Positions 1 to 8,468 are shown, counted from the first letter of the stretch. The stretch: 38,721 nucleotides of DNA from Cyanobacteria bacterium OH_CDB_20 (GCA_023415935.1 JAEZIX010000017.1:1-38721), one strand, 5' to 3'. Notes: a model not told the origin generated them from the letters alone. A program made the numbers and translations.

Positions 1-1187
1 GAACTGCTGAACAATTCGGTGACCAGGGTATAAATGTGCATTTGAAACACAAGTGTACAAAAATATTTAGTAAAGGTAATAAAGTTAGAATCCTAGACTT
101 AGACTCAAAGAAGACATTTACAAAGAACTACGATATTTTGGTGCTTGCAACTGGAGCTAGACCTTATATACCACCAATGAAGAATTATAAGTTAAAAAAT
201 ATATTTACATTGAGGCATATATCAGATGCGGTTCAAATTAAAGATATAATGCATAAGTCAAAAACAGCAACAATTGTTGGTGGGGGGTATATTGGTATTG
301 AACTATTAGAAGCGTTTGTTAAAAATGGCTTAAACGTCAATGTTATTGATATTAACCCTTATGTAATGAATGTTTATGATGATGATATGGCAGAACTTAT
401 CCAAAAGCATATTTTGGAAAAAGACGGTGATAAAGTAAAAATATTCAATAGTCAAAAAGTTGAACAATTTATCGGAGATGAAAATGGCTTTGTAAAAAAA
501 GTTTTAACTTCTGAGCAGGAAGAAATTGATACTGATTTTGTTATTATTTGTGCAGGGGTAATCCCTAATACTGAATTAGGTGATGAAATAGGCTTAAAAA
601 AAGGAATAGCTAATTCTTACTGGGTGAATAGTCATCTTCAGACTTCTGTTCCAAATATTTATGCTGTTGGCGACTGTGCGCAAAAGAAACATATTGTGTC
701 TAACAGATATTGCTGGCTTCCTCTTGGTTCTACTGCCAATAAAGAGGGCAGGTGCGCCGCTCTTAATATAATGGGAGATAATTGTAATTTTGATGGAGTT
801 TTAGGGTCGTCTGTAAGCAGATATTTCGGTTTTACAATGGCTATGACTGGAGTTACAGAGAGAGAAGCAAGGTGTGATGATGTTGATGTTGTCAGTGCTA
901 CTGTCAATAAAAAGGACAAGGCAGGTTACATGCCTGATGCTAAAAACATTACGCTCAAACTAATTGTTTCAAAAAATTCCAGGCATATTGTAGGGGCTCA
1001 GGCGATAGGTTGCGGAGAAGCTAATTCAAGAATTGGCATTGTTTCTTCGGCAATTTTAGATATGGTAAAAGTCGATGATTTTGTGAACCTTGATATTCCT
1101 TATTCGCCGCCATATTCTACTTCAATTGATCCATTATTGAATGTTGCTCAAATAGTAATTAAAAAACTTAAAGACTATTACGAATAA
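1..1187 (+). CDS. NADH oxidase / CoA-disulfide reductase-like flavoprotein (5' end missing)
   Basis: The frame is open to the left edge (first full codon at base 3), so the true start lies outside the window. Seen: the end of the FAD domain with 'LATGARPYIPP', an NAD(P)H-binding Rossmann motif 'VGGGYIGIE', the second FAD contact 'IYAVGDCAQ', and a C-terminal dimerisation domain ending in 'SPPYSTSIDPLLNVAQ', which is typical of the Nox / CoA-disulfide reductase / persulfide reductase group. Family enzymes use NADH or NADPH to reduce O2, CoA-disulfide or persulfides through an active-site Cys near residue 42. That Cys would lie upstream of the window, so the exact reaction cannot be decided. 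A likely role is oxygen or disulfide detoxification in an anaerobe. The stop codon lies inside a strong hairpin terminator. Confidence 0.85.
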   Translation, partial: TAEQFGDQGINVHLKHKCTKIFSKGNKVRILDLDSKKTFTKNYDILVLATGARPYIPPMKNYKLKNIFTLRHISDAVQIKDIMHKSKTATIVGGGYIGIELLEAFVKNGLNVNVIDINPYVMNVYDDDMAELIQKHILEKDGDKVKIFNSQKVEQFIGDENGFVKKVLTSEQEEIDTDFVIICAGVIPNTELGDEIGLKKGIANSYWVNSHLQTSVPNIYAVGDCAQKKHIVSNRYCWLPLGSTANKEGRCAALNIMGDNCNFDGVLGSSVSRYFGFTMAMTGVTEREARCDDVDVVSATVNKKDKAGYMPDAKNITLKLIVSKNSRHIVGAQAIGCGEANSRIGIVSSAILDMVKVDDFVNLDIPYSPPYSTSIDPLLNVAQIVIKKLKDYYE

Positions 1188-1197
1188 TAGTCTTTAA
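1168..1197. terminator. Bidirectional hairpin terminator between convergent genes
   Basis: A perfect 13-bp stem (1168-1180 with 1185-1197) closes a CGAA loop and spans the stop codon of the flavoprotein gene. On the minus strand the stem is followed by GTTTTTT (complement of 1161-1167), a good U-tract for terminating the convergent ctpA gene. On the plus strand the downstream run is weaker. Confidence 0.8.
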
Positions 1198-1232
1198 ATT
1201 AGTTTTATAATATTTGTTATTAACAAATTATT

Positions 1233-2453
1233 TTATTTTTTTGCACATTGGCAAGTAATCATTTGAACAAGTAATGATTCGGCTTTTTTGAGTTGGGCAT
1301 CGTTTTTGACTTTTATATCTTCTTCTGTCAGTTCAACTTTGACATCAGGAGCTATACCTTTTTTGTTAATGTCTGTTCCGTTAGGGGTTAAATATTTTTG
1401 GATAGTAATATTTACGCCTGAACCGTCAGGAAGTTTATTTATCTCTTGAACAAGACCTTTACCAAAAGAGTTTTCACCAACGATTAAAGCTCTTTGGTTA
1501 TCTTTCATTGCACCTGAGAAAATTTCACTTGCTGAAGCGCTTCCGCCGTTGATAAGAATGACGATAGGTTTGTCGCAAATGTAGCTTTTATTAGATCGTG
1601 TAGTATCTTTATAGCCATCTCTATCTACTGTACTTACTATTATACCGCCGTTTAAGAACATATCTGCAATGTATATTGCGTTAGAAAGTAAACCACCCGG
1701 ATTTGAACGAAGGTCAATAATATAACCTTGTTTTTCACTGCTTTTAGAAAGTGCATCTTGGAATTCTTCAGTAGCATTTTTACTTAAGAAAGAACTCAAT
1801 CTTATATAGCCAACCCTGTTATCCATTTTGTAATCTTCAGGTAGTTTTGTAGACACAGATTTAATTTTAATTTCAGCCCTAGTTATGGTATATAGCTTAG
1901 TCGGCTGATTTTTCCTTTTAATAAGTAAAGTTACGCTTGTTCCTTCTTTACCGCGAATTTTATCAGCAGCTTTATCAACAGTGATACCTTTTGTTGATTC
2001 GCCATTAATTTCAAGAATTTCGTCTTCCGCTTTAAGACCTGCTTTTTCGCCGGGAGTATCTTCTATCGGAGAAATAACAAGTAATTTACCGTCTCTTACA
2101 CCTATTTGAACCCCAATCCCTTTTAAAGAACCTTTAATTGAGCTTGTTTCATCTTCAAATTCTTTTGGATTTAAGAATTTTGTATAAGGATCGTTTAAAC
2201 TTGCAAGCATGGTATCTATTGCAACATAAGCATCTTCGTCAGTTTTTATGTAGTTATCATATTTATTTCGCCATTTATTCCAGTCTTGACCGTTGTTAGT
2301 TTGGTCAACGTATTTTACGTTAATTAGTTTCCAAACTTGGTCGTATATTTGGCAAGGAGCAAATGCCATTACAGAGTTTGAAAATACTGCTCCGTAAACA
2401 AAAAACAAACATACTGTTATTAATATTCCGTATTTTTTGATAATATTTTTCAA
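1233..2453 (-). CDS. ctpA: Carboxy-terminal processing protease CtpA (family S41)
   Basis: Exported serine protease that trims C-termini of envelope proteins. Seen: an N-terminal signal or anchor segment (about residues 8-31, ending 'SVMAFAP'), a PDZ domain (about 108-185, with 'GIGVQIGV' and the 'AGLKAEDEILEING' type core), then the S41 core. The catalytic dyad is Ser307 in 'GGSASASE' and Lys332 in 'SFGKG', 25 residues apart as in known Tsp/CtpA proteases. At 406 residues it has the usual length. The start is TTG with GGGAG 8 bases upstream; no better ATG is present. It is a single gene, convergent with the flavoprotein gene and sharing its terminator. In Cyanobacteria a CtpA matures the D1 protein; no such substrate is expected in a non-photosynthetic relative, so its target here is unknown. 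Confidence 0.93.
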   Translation of the reverse strand: MKNIIKKYGILITVCLFFVYGAVFSNSVMAFAPCQIYDQVWKLINVKYVDQTNNGQDWNKWRNKYDNYIKTDEDAYVAIDTMLASLNDPYTKFLNPKEFEDETSSIKGSLKGIGVQIGVRDGKLLVISPIEDTPGEKAGLKAEDEILEINGESTKGITVDKAADKIRGKEGTSVTLLIKRKNQPTKLYTITRAEIKIKSVSTKLPEDYKMDNRVGYIRLSSFLSKNATEEFQDALSKSSEKQGYIIDLRSNPGGLLSNAIYIADMFLNGGIIVSTVDRDGYKDTTRSNKSYICDKPIVILINGGSASASEIFSGAMKDNQRALIVGENSFGKGLVQEINKLPDGSGVNITIQKYLTPNGTDINKKGIAPDVKVELTEEDIKVKNDAQLKKAESLLVQMITCQCAKK

Positions 2454-2635
2454 ATTTATGTCTCCCGCAAATGTAGGTTTTTAAATTTCTACTACTATAT
2501 CCTTAATATTATAATATAAAATCATATATTACAATCAACAGACATTTGTATTGTATTTTATAGTACTACTAATGGCTAATGCTTTAATTTTTTCTTATTT
2601 ACTCTTAATATATTTTTGCAAAAAGTCATAATCCC

Positions 2636-2664
2636 TTGATAATACTATCTTGTATTGATATTAT
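2636..2664 (+). promoter_or_regulatory. Sigma70-type promoter
   Basis: TTGATA (2636-2641), a 17-base spacer, then TATTAT (2659-2664), placed 21 bases before the TTG start of the 2686 gene. The rest of the 2454-2685 gap is AT-rich and must also hold the ctpA promoter on the other strand, which I could not place. Confidence 0.6.
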
Positions 2665-2685
2665 ACTTTTGAGGAAGGTTATAAA

Positions 2686-3285
2686 TTGCACAACTATTAT
2701 TTTAAAATAAGAAAAAAAGATACCGAGTTTGAATTTTCAACCGATAATCTAGAAGATTTTGACAAAAAAGTCTATGATTGGGTGAAAACTTTTTGCACTC
2801 CTTCTTCTCCTAAAAAAGAACCTGAAAACACTTCTGTTGCTGAAAGAATGGACTTTATTGATATCAGAAACCTTGTAAAAATAAATGATTTTACAGGTGA
2901 AATAAAACAAGAACCACAGAATGAAGATTTTGAGGCAGTTCTTGAAAAGGCATCAGAAAGTCCGAAGCTAAATCTAGATAGAGAACTCGCGCGCCAGAGC
3001 GAACTTTTTAAATTTATTACTGATAAAAATATTCAAACACAGCTTGATTTCTTGATTATGACTGCATTTTATATGATGCATTTTGAGGGTATAACCAGGT
3101 TTACCATAAAACAAATAAACTCAAGATTAGTGCCGCTTAATATTGCTCCAATTACCCATGGCACTATTCATCAGGCTGTTTTAGATGGATATGTAGAAAT
3201 TGTCCCTGATTTAACAGGTCTTGGAGATGTAATGGAGTATTCTCTTTCTCAAAAAGGGGAAGATTACTATTACGGGCAAGAATAA
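2686..3285 (+). CDS. Unknown protein with winged-helix-like C-terminus
   Basis: I do not recognise the family. The 199-residue protein has an N-terminal part rich in charged and aromatic residues ('YYFKIRKKDTEFEF'), an acidic linker (about 60-100), and a C-terminal part (about 110-195) of short helices ending in 'YSLSQKGEDYYYG'. The end resembles the wing of a winged-helix DNA-binding domain ('..LSxxGxxYY'), which is an inference only. There is no signal peptide or membrane segment. The start is TTG, supported by GAGGAAGG just upstream and a clear promoter. It ends three bases before the convergent membrane-protein gene, with no terminator in between. Confidence 0.75.
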   Translation: MHNYYFKIRKKDTEFEFSTDNLEDFDKKVYDWVKTFCTPSSPKKEPENTSVAERMDFIDIRNLVKINDFTGEIKQEPQNEDFEAVLEKASESPKLNLDRELARQSELFKFITDKNIQTQLDFLIMTAFYMMHFEGITRFTIKQINSRLVPLNIAPITHGTIHQAVLDGYVEIVPDLTGLGDVMEYSLSQKGEDYYYGQE

Positions 3286-3288
3286 AAG

Positions 3289-4818
3289 TTAGTCTTTTTT
3301 AAATTTTATGCTCGTATCAAACATTGTTTTGTCGTAGTATTTCACGTCTGTTGTAGGGTAAATGTAATTTACTTGGACTTTTTCTCTTGGTAAGAATACT
3401 GCAAAAGCCTTGTCATCAAACACCATTTTATATTCTTTTTCTTGTGAAAGTTTTTTAAATAGCGGGTATTTTTTCTCAATTATTATTATGTCGGTTGGAT
3501 AATTTAATAGGAATTTGTTCCAAGGGCTATCTTTTAAAAGCTGAAAATTTCTGACTTCATCAAGCAATTTTGGGTTATAAACTTCTTCGTATCTACCATC
3601 AATTGCTATTTTATTCTGAGGATAAAGTTTGTAGCTTGCATAGCTTCCATAGTTGAAATCGGTGAATAAATTGCCGGGTATTTTGTTTTCTTTTATGAAT
3701 TGAATTGTATATACAGGATAAATTTTATTTGAAATAACCATGTTTTTTTCTGCTTTGGCAAAAGCAAGAATGGCAAATAGTATAGTTAAAAACGAAAAGA
3801 ATATTATGCGTTGATTTTTATAGCTTTCAGGAAGATTGTTTTTAAATCTTTCATTATATAAATTGTAAAAATCATCATACAAAAAGGCAGCAAAAGTTAT
3901 TACGAAAAACGGCTGATGTTTTATGTGCATTATTGCTAAGATTGCTGTTGTAAGCAACAATAAAAACTTTGTTTTATCAGCTTTTTCATAGCTAAATCCA
4001 TATTTTTTGACTTTTATAAAAGGTATTATGAGCATGAAGAATGCATAGACCTTGAATTTTATATACTTAAACATAAAGTAAGGAGCTAGCGTAGACTGCC
4101 ACTCACCTATGATTGGTCTTTTCATTGTTGTCGCCATAAGTAGGAATTTAACATATTCAGGTCCGTAAGGATTGATAAATACGGCTAAAAATGAAAAAAT
4201 AAAGACTTTTAAATACTCTTTATAAGGTTTTTTGTTTAAGAATTCACCTAATGCATATATTAATAAAAGCCCAAGCCCTGAAACGCATCCGCCGTGTATA
4301 TTGCCCCAGAATATCATTGAAAAAGGAAGATAAAATATCCATTTTTTCTCACCCTTTCTGTATTTTTCAAGTACAAAAATCCATATTGCAAAAAATAGGA
4401 ATGTGAATAAATGGCACCTTACGGTTGAACTCAAAGCCTGAAACATCCCTAAAAATGCCGCCAGATAATATAAGATGTTGTATGGTGTGTTTTGTTTTTC
4501 AGTTCTTAATTCAATTGTTTTAAATATGAAAAATACTATTGAAAAGCTCATTAAACCTTTTAATACAGTAAGTCCCATTCCGCCAAAAAATTTAAATACA
4601 GTATAAAAAACAAGGCTTGCTCCCCATTCATGGTCATACCAGAAGTGTGTTGGAGTATATGACAAAAAATCATTTTTAAACACTGTAAATGTTGAAAGAG
4701 TATGGTTTCCTACTATTAATCTTGCCCATAAGTCATTATCGGGATTGTTATTTGTAAGCCCCATTGCGATACAGAATAAAAATATTCCTATAAAAAATAA
4801 TTGTTTTTGGTATTTCAT
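3289..4818 (-). CDS. Polytopic membrane protein, GT-C glycosyltransferase-like
   Basis: Integral inner-membrane protein of 509 residues with about ten hydrophobic segments, then a soluble C-terminal part (about 380-509). The first periplasmic loop carries 'NNPDNDLWARL' followed by 'FWYDHEWGA'. Acidic residues and His in the first loop are characteristic of GT-C enzymes, which move sugars from polyprenyl-phosphate carriers to acceptors outside the membrane. The assignment to GT-C rests on this layout only and no specific family is claimed. The start is ATG; the Shine-Dalgarno site is weak. It is divergent from the methyltransferase gene at 4878, with only 59 bases between them to hold both promoters. 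Confidence 0.7.
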   Translation of the reverse strand: MKYQKQLFFIGIFLFCIAMGLTNNNPDNDLWARLIVGNHTLSTFTVFKNDFLSYTPTHFWYDHEWGASLVFYTVFKFFGGMGLTVLKGLMSFSIVFFIFKTIELRTEKQNTPYNILYYLAAFLGMFQALSSTVRCHLFTFLFFAIWIFVLEKYRKGEKKWIFYLPFSMIFWGNIHGGCVSGLGLLLIYALGEFLNKKPYKEYLKVFIFSFLAVFINPYGPEYVKFLLMATTMKRPIIGEWQSTLAPYFMFKYIKFKVYAFFMLIIPFIKVKKYGFSYEKADKTKFLLLLTTAILAIMHIKHQPFFVITFAAFLYDDFYNLYNERFKNNLPESYKNQRIIFFSFLTILFAILAFAKAEKNMVISNKIYPVYTIQFIKENKIPGNLFTDFNYGSYASYKLYPQNKIAIDGRYEEVYNPKLLDEVRNFQLLKDSPWNKFLLNYPTDIIIIEKKYPLFKKLSQEKEYKMVFDDKAFAVFLPREKVQVNYIYPTTDVKYYDKTMFDTSIKFKKD

Positions 4819-4877
4819 TATATTTCAATCTGTTATAAAATGCTTATGAAAGAATTGTACAATAAATTAGGTTGGTT

Positions 4878-5819
4878 ATGAAATTAATATCTGAAAATTT
4901 ACATATCATTTCAAAAAGTATTAGAGAAGCTCTTGTAAATAGAGATGAAATGTTTATAGAAAATCTGCTGAAAGAGCAGATATCAACATTTCCTGATGCA
5001 ATAGATTTGAATATCGGACCTGCTAAGAAGAATATGGCAGGTACTATGAGATGGCTAACCCATATTGCAAGTGATTTGACAGATATTCCTCTTTCATTTG
5101 ATTCTACAAATATTGAAGAGGTCAAAGACGGTTTAAGATCGGTTAAAAATACTGAAAGATATTTTATAAACAGTGCAAGCGCAGAACAAGAACGTTTAGA
5201 AACTTTTACAGATGTTGCAGCAGAATATAAAAGCAACTTAATCGCACTTACTCTAAATAATACAATAGGAATTCCCAAAACTGCCGATGGCAGAATGGAA
5301 CTTGCTTTTACTATATATGAAAAAGCACTTGAAAAAGGTATCGAAAGTAGCAAAATATATTTTGATCCTTTAATATTACCTATTGGCGTTGAGCAAAGTC
5401 AGGCAAAAGAAGCTCTTGATTCAATAAGAATGTTTAAAGAAAGTTTTGAACCTGGGGTAATGACTGTGGTTGGGCTCTCAAATATCTCTAATGGTGCACC
5501 AAAAGATTTTAGGCCATTAATTAATCAGGTTTACTTTATTCTTGCAGCTGCTTGCGGTCTTGATGCAGCGATTGTTGATTCTTTTGATTTTGAGATTATT
5601 AGAATAAATGAACTTTTAACATCAAAAAAACTTCACGATGAAGACGATAAGCTAATACTTGATATTTATGAAGTAATGCAAAATTTCGGCGAGCTTGAAG
5701 ATGTAAATTATGACAAAAATAATAAAAAACAATCTTCAATCTACAAAACGGCTGAGGTTTTACTCAATAAAAATATTTTCTCTAATAACTATTTGGCAAC
5801 GACTTCTGATAAACTGTGA
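4878..5819 (+). CDS. Methyltetrahydrofolate:corrinoid methyltransferase (AcsE-like, pterin-binding TIM barrel)
   Basis: A 313-residue protein with the whole fold and active-site pattern of AcsE, which moves a methyl group from CH3-tetrahydrofolate to the cobalt of a corrinoid protein. Seen: 'LNIGPAKK', 'SFDSTNIEE', 'FINSASAE', 'LTLNNTIGIPK', 'YFDPLILPIGVEQ', 'VVGLSNISNGAP' and 'AACGLDAAIVDSFD'. Asp75, Asn98, Asp163 and Asn202 line up, with nearly the same numbering, with the pterin-binding and catalytic residues described for the Moorella enzyme (D75, N96, D160, N199). A C-terminal extension (about 255-313) is not in that enzyme. No corrinoid protein, CO dehydrogenase or other Wood-Ljungdahl gene is nearby. 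ATG at 4878 is preferred over TTG 4872 because AGG at 4868 is spaced for the ATG. The last 31 bases overlap the convergent hydrolase gene. Confidence 0.88.
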   Translation: MKLISENLHIISKSIREALVNRDEMFIENLLKEQISTFPDAIDLNIGPAKKNMAGTMRWLTHIASDLTDIPLSFDSTNIEEVKDGLRSVKNTERYFINSASAEQERLETFTDVAAEYKSNLIALTLNNTIGIPKTADGRMELAFTIYEKALEKGIESSKIYFDPLILPIGVEQSQAKEALDSIRMFKESFEPGVMTVVGLSNISNGAPKDFRPLINQVYFILAAACGLDAAIVDSFDFEIIRINELLTSKKLHDEDDKLILDIYEVMQNFGELEDVNYDKNNKKQSSIYKTAEVLLNKNIFSNNYLATTSDKL

Positions 5820-6685
5820 AGGAAGTTTTCTACTTCTTCAAAACACCAATCATTGCTTTCGTGAGAGCCTTCCTCTGATATGACGAGTTTTGTTTTAGGG
5901 TTTAATGAATGCAGCAATTCTGCGGTTTTATAAGGAATTTTGAGGTCATTTTTGCTGTGTATAATAAGTGCTTTAGTTTTTAGACCTGCAATCTTTTTAT
6001 CATTTTCAAAGTTTTGCATAAAATTAATCTCTGAAAGCATTTTCATAACGTAACTTTTGAAGAAACTTATTTTGAATGAGGTTAAATAATACTCGATTAA
6101 AGTTGAAGCTGCGCATTTAATGTTTTGTATTGCACTTTCTAAAATTACGCCTTTTAATCTGTGTCTGACTCCCATTTCAAGGGCGGTAGCTGACCCTAAT
6201 GAGCGCCCCCAAACAATGATGTCTTTGCTTTTAAACCCTTCTTTTTTAAGGAACTTTATTGCTGTTTCAGCATCGGTATAAACTCCTTCTTCAGAAGGAA
6301 TACCGGCACTTTTATAGTGACCTCTTAGAGATAAAAACAATGCGCCATATCCCATATTTTGCAAAAACTCAAGCGTATCTTGCCATTTTGATATGCTTTC
6401 AGACTGGCCGGGGATGAAGATTACAACAGGATTATTAGGTTTTGGTTTTACATACCATGCATATAACCTTACGCAGTCAGGTGTTAAAAGTTTTATCGGG
6501 GTGAATGTTCCAATAAGTTCTTTTTTTATTTTAAGGACTTTTTTTACTCTCGGATTGAAAATAAGCCTGTTTTCGATTTTAAATTTTATTCTACTGCTCA
6601 AAAAGCCTTTTCCTGTTAGTTTTGAATGAAAAATAGATAGGAAAAACTTTTCTGTTAAAAATTGAACTAGAAAGAACTTACTCAT
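5789..6685 (-). CDS. Alpha/beta hydrolase (membrane-anchored BEM46/YqkD-like)
   Basis: A 298-residue serine hydrolase. Seen: a hydrophobic N-terminal stretch, an oxyanion-region strand 'VVIFIPGQSES', 'SLRGHYKSAG', the nucleophile elbow 'WGRSLGSATA' (Ser162), Asp247 in 'HSKNDLKIP' and His275 in 'EEGSHESNDW', giving a complete catalytic triad. Relatives are poorly characterised esterases or peptidases with N-terminal anchors; the substrate is unknown. ATG at 6685 is chosen over the in-frame TTG at 6691 because a TATAAT box sits seven bases before the ATG, so the TTG would fall at or before the transcription start. There is no Shine-Dalgarno site. Its 3' end overlaps the end of the methyltransferase gene on the other strand by 31 bases. 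Confidence 0.85.
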   Translation of the reverse strand: MSKFFLVQFLTEKFFLSIFHSKLTGKGFLSSRIKFKIENRLIFNPRVKKVLKIKKELIGTFTPIKLLTPDCVRLYAWYVKPKPNNPVVIFIPGQSESISKWQDTLEFLQNMGYGALFLSLRGHYKSAGIPSEEGVYTDAETAIKFLKKEGFKSKDIIVWGRSLGSATALEMGVRHRLKGVILESAIQNIKCAASTLIEYYLTSFKISFFKSYVMKMLSEINFMQNFENDKKIAGLKTKALIIHSKNDLKIPYKTAELLHSLNPKTKLVISEEGSHESNDWCFEEVENFLHSLSEVVAK

Positions 6686-6692
6686 ATCCAAA

Positions 6693-6723
6693 ATTATAGC
6701 AGAACTTGTAATTTCTGTGTAAA
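6693..6723 (-). promoter_or_regulatory. Promoter giving a probably leaderless hydrolase mRNA
   Basis: On the minus strand TTTACA (complement of 6718-6723), 19 bases, then TATAAT (complement of 6693-6698). Only seven bases separate the -10 box from the ATG at 6685, so transcription would begin at or next to the start codon. Confidence 0.5.
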
Positions 6724-6784
6724 GTGTTACTATAAAATTTAGTCGGATTTAGTTCAAAAATTAATATAATAAAAGGAGATACGT

Positions 6785-7825
6785 ATGCCGAATTCAACTG
6801 ATTACAAATTGGAAATTTATTTAGACAAAGACATTGATAGAGATAAAATTCTTTCTAAAAATGTTGCTGTTATTGGATATGGTTCACAAGGTTATGGACA
6901 AATTACATGCCTGAGAGACTCAGGTTGTACAGTTGCAGTCGGTGTGAGACCTGATGGCGCGTCTGCTAAAAAAGCAGAAGCTGAAGGTTTAAAAGTTATG
7001 TCTATTGCTGATGCGGTAAAATGGGCAGATGTTATTCAGGTTCTTATTCCTGATGAAATTCAGGCAAAAGTTTATGAAGAACAAATTGCTCCAAACCTTA
7101 CAGCTGGTAAATATTTAATGTTTGCTCACGGATTTAATATTCATTTCAATAAAATTGTTCCACCAAAAGATGTTAACGTTATTATGGTTGCGCCAAAAGG
7201 ACCTGGACATACAGTAAGAAGTGAATATAAATTAGGCAAAGGTGTACCTGCATTGATTGCGGTTCATCAAAACCCATCAGGAGACGCTAAAGAAGTGGCT
7301 CTTGCTTATGCTTCTTGTATCGGTGCAGGACGTTCAGGTATTATCGAAACTACTTTTAGAGAAGAAACAGAAACTGATTTGTTCGGTGAACAAGCTGTTT
7401 TATGCGGCGGCGTTTCTGCTCTTATCCAAGCCGGTTTTGAAACACTTGTAGAAGCTGGATATTCGCCTTATATGGCTTACTTTGAATGTTTGCATGAGAT
7501 GAAACTTATTGTTGACCTTATCAATCAAGGTGGTTTGCTTGATATGAGATATTCAATCTCAAATACAGCAGAATATGGTGATTTGACAAGAGGTCCAAGA
7601 GTTATTACTCCTGAAACAAAAAAAGAAATGAAAAAAATATTGACAGAAATTCAAGATGGAACATTTGCTAATGAATTCGTTTCTGAATGCCAATCAGGCT
7701 ACACAAATTTCAACAAAATGAGAAAAGCTGGTGAAGATCACTTGATTGAAACAGTTGGTAAAGAAATTCGTTCATTATTCAGTTGGAAAGATGATAATAA
7801 AATCATCGACAGAACTAAAAACTAA
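6785..7825 (+). CDS. ilvC: Ketol-acid reductoisomerase
   Basis: Second enzyme of valine, leucine and isoleucine synthesis: it isomerises and reduces acetolactate or acetohydroxybutyrate using NAD(P)H and Mg2+. Seen: a Rossmann loop 'VIGYGSQGYGQ' (residues 29-39), 'AHGFNIHF', 'APKGPGHTVRSEY' with the active-site Lys138, and 'ETDLFGEQAVLCGG' with the metal ligands Asp198 and Glu202. The length (346) fits the short class I form. The nucleotide loop has 'GYGQ' where most bacterial enzymes have 'GHAH'; yeast Ilv5 has the same 'GYGSQGYGQ'. AGGAG lies upstream of the ATG. No other ilv or leu genes are nearby, so it is transcribed alone and ends at a strong terminator. Confidence 0.95.
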   Translation: MPNSTDYKLEIYLDKDIDRDKILSKNVAVIGYGSQGYGQITCLRDSGCTVAVGVRPDGASAKKAEAEGLKVMSIADAVKWADVIQVLIPDEIQAKVYEEQIAPNLTAGKYLMFAHGFNIHFNKIVPPKDVNVIMVAPKGPGHTVRSEYKLGKGVPALIAVHQNPSGDAKEVALAYASCIGAGRSGIIETTFREETETDLFGEQAVLCGGVSALIQAGFETLVEAGYSPYMAYFECLHEMKLIVDLINQGGLLDMRYSISNTAEYGDLTRGPRVITPETKKEMKKILTEIQDGTFANEFVSECQSGYTNFNKMRKAGEDHLIETVGKEIRSLFSWKDDNKIIDRTKN

Positions 7826-7845
7826 TTATTTAAAGAAATTAAAAA

Positions 7846-7882
7846 AAAACGAGGTACAAATACTATTGTGCCTCGTTTTATT
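7846..7882. terminator. Bidirectional terminator after ilvC
   Basis: A 14-bp stem (7846-7859 with 7866-7879, one G-U pair) with a six-base loop. A-rich sequence lies on the left and TTTTATTCT on the right, so it can stop transcripts from both directions. It reaches the stop codon of the convergent gene at 7878. Confidence 0.85.
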
Positions 7883-8468
7883 CTATTGATATTAAGTCTT
7901 TATCTTCTATTTTTATGTCTTGAAATTGTGGTTTAAAATTAAGAATTTTTTTATAGTAGTCTATTGCGTCTCTTGCGCTCATAACCATGTTTGCCCACCA
8001 GTCAACAACAACAGCATTATCTCCCCATTTTTCGGGTTTTGTAAGGTCACTTCCTCTTTTTAGGCCGAAAACAGTAAACACATGCTCTCCAAATTTGATT
8101 TTTAAATCGGGGTTGCTTTTGTCTTGTAGAGTCATTTTTACAACATGGGCAGCTTCTTTTTGTTTCAAAAGTTCTGATTGTACAATATATGCCCTTTCTG
8201 CGCAGTTCGCAACACCTGATGTAGTAGCAGAATCCATTAAAACATATATATATTCTTCAAATGATTGAAAGTGGTCAGGACGTCTTTTTCTTTCTTTATC
8301 TATCTGTAGAGCGTATTTTCTCTCTATATCTGATAATTTATCTACTAAGCCTTTGTATCTTTCATCTGATTGATGTTCAACAATCTTCGTGCCAATTTTA
8401 GTGTTAGATTTTATTGGTGAATTTAGTTCTTGATTTATTCTTCTAAGCACAATATCGCCCGTCCTCAT
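7878..8468 (-). CDS. Putative Cys-His-Asp hydrolase/deamidase, transglutaminase/effector-like
   Basis: A 196-residue protein whose core shows an ordered Cys-His-Asp triad: Cys89 in 'GVANCAERAY' at the start of a helix, His129 in 'FGEHVFTVFGL' on a strand, and Asp156 in 'WGDNAVVVDWWAN'. This order and spacing match the transglutaminase-like cysteine enzymes, especially the deamidase/protease domains of bacterial toxins and effectors such as the Pasteurella toxin C3 domain and Salmonella SseI. I infer a cysteine protease, deamidase or transamidase; the substrate is unknown. There is no classical signal peptide. It follows the nucleotidyltransferase gene by 38 bases with no terminator, so the two are probably co-transcribed. 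No clear Shine-Dalgarno site precedes the ATG; a GTG seven codons in is a possible alternative start. Confidence 0.7.
   Translation of the reverse strand: MRTGDIVLRRINQELNSPIKSNTKIGTKIVEHQSDERYKGLVDKLSDIERKYALQIDKERKRRPDHFQSFEEYIYVLMDSATTSGVANCAERAYIVQSELLKQKEAAHVVKMTLQDKSNPDLKIKFGEHVFTVFGLKRGSDLTKPEKWGDNAVVVDWWANMVMSARDAIDYYKKILNFKPQFQDIKIEDKDLISIE

Noticed and set aside
4844..5353. A 169-residue open frame on the minus strand
   Set aside because: It lies wholly antisense to the AcsE-like gene, whose motifs are unmistakable; no ribosome site and no recognisable family.
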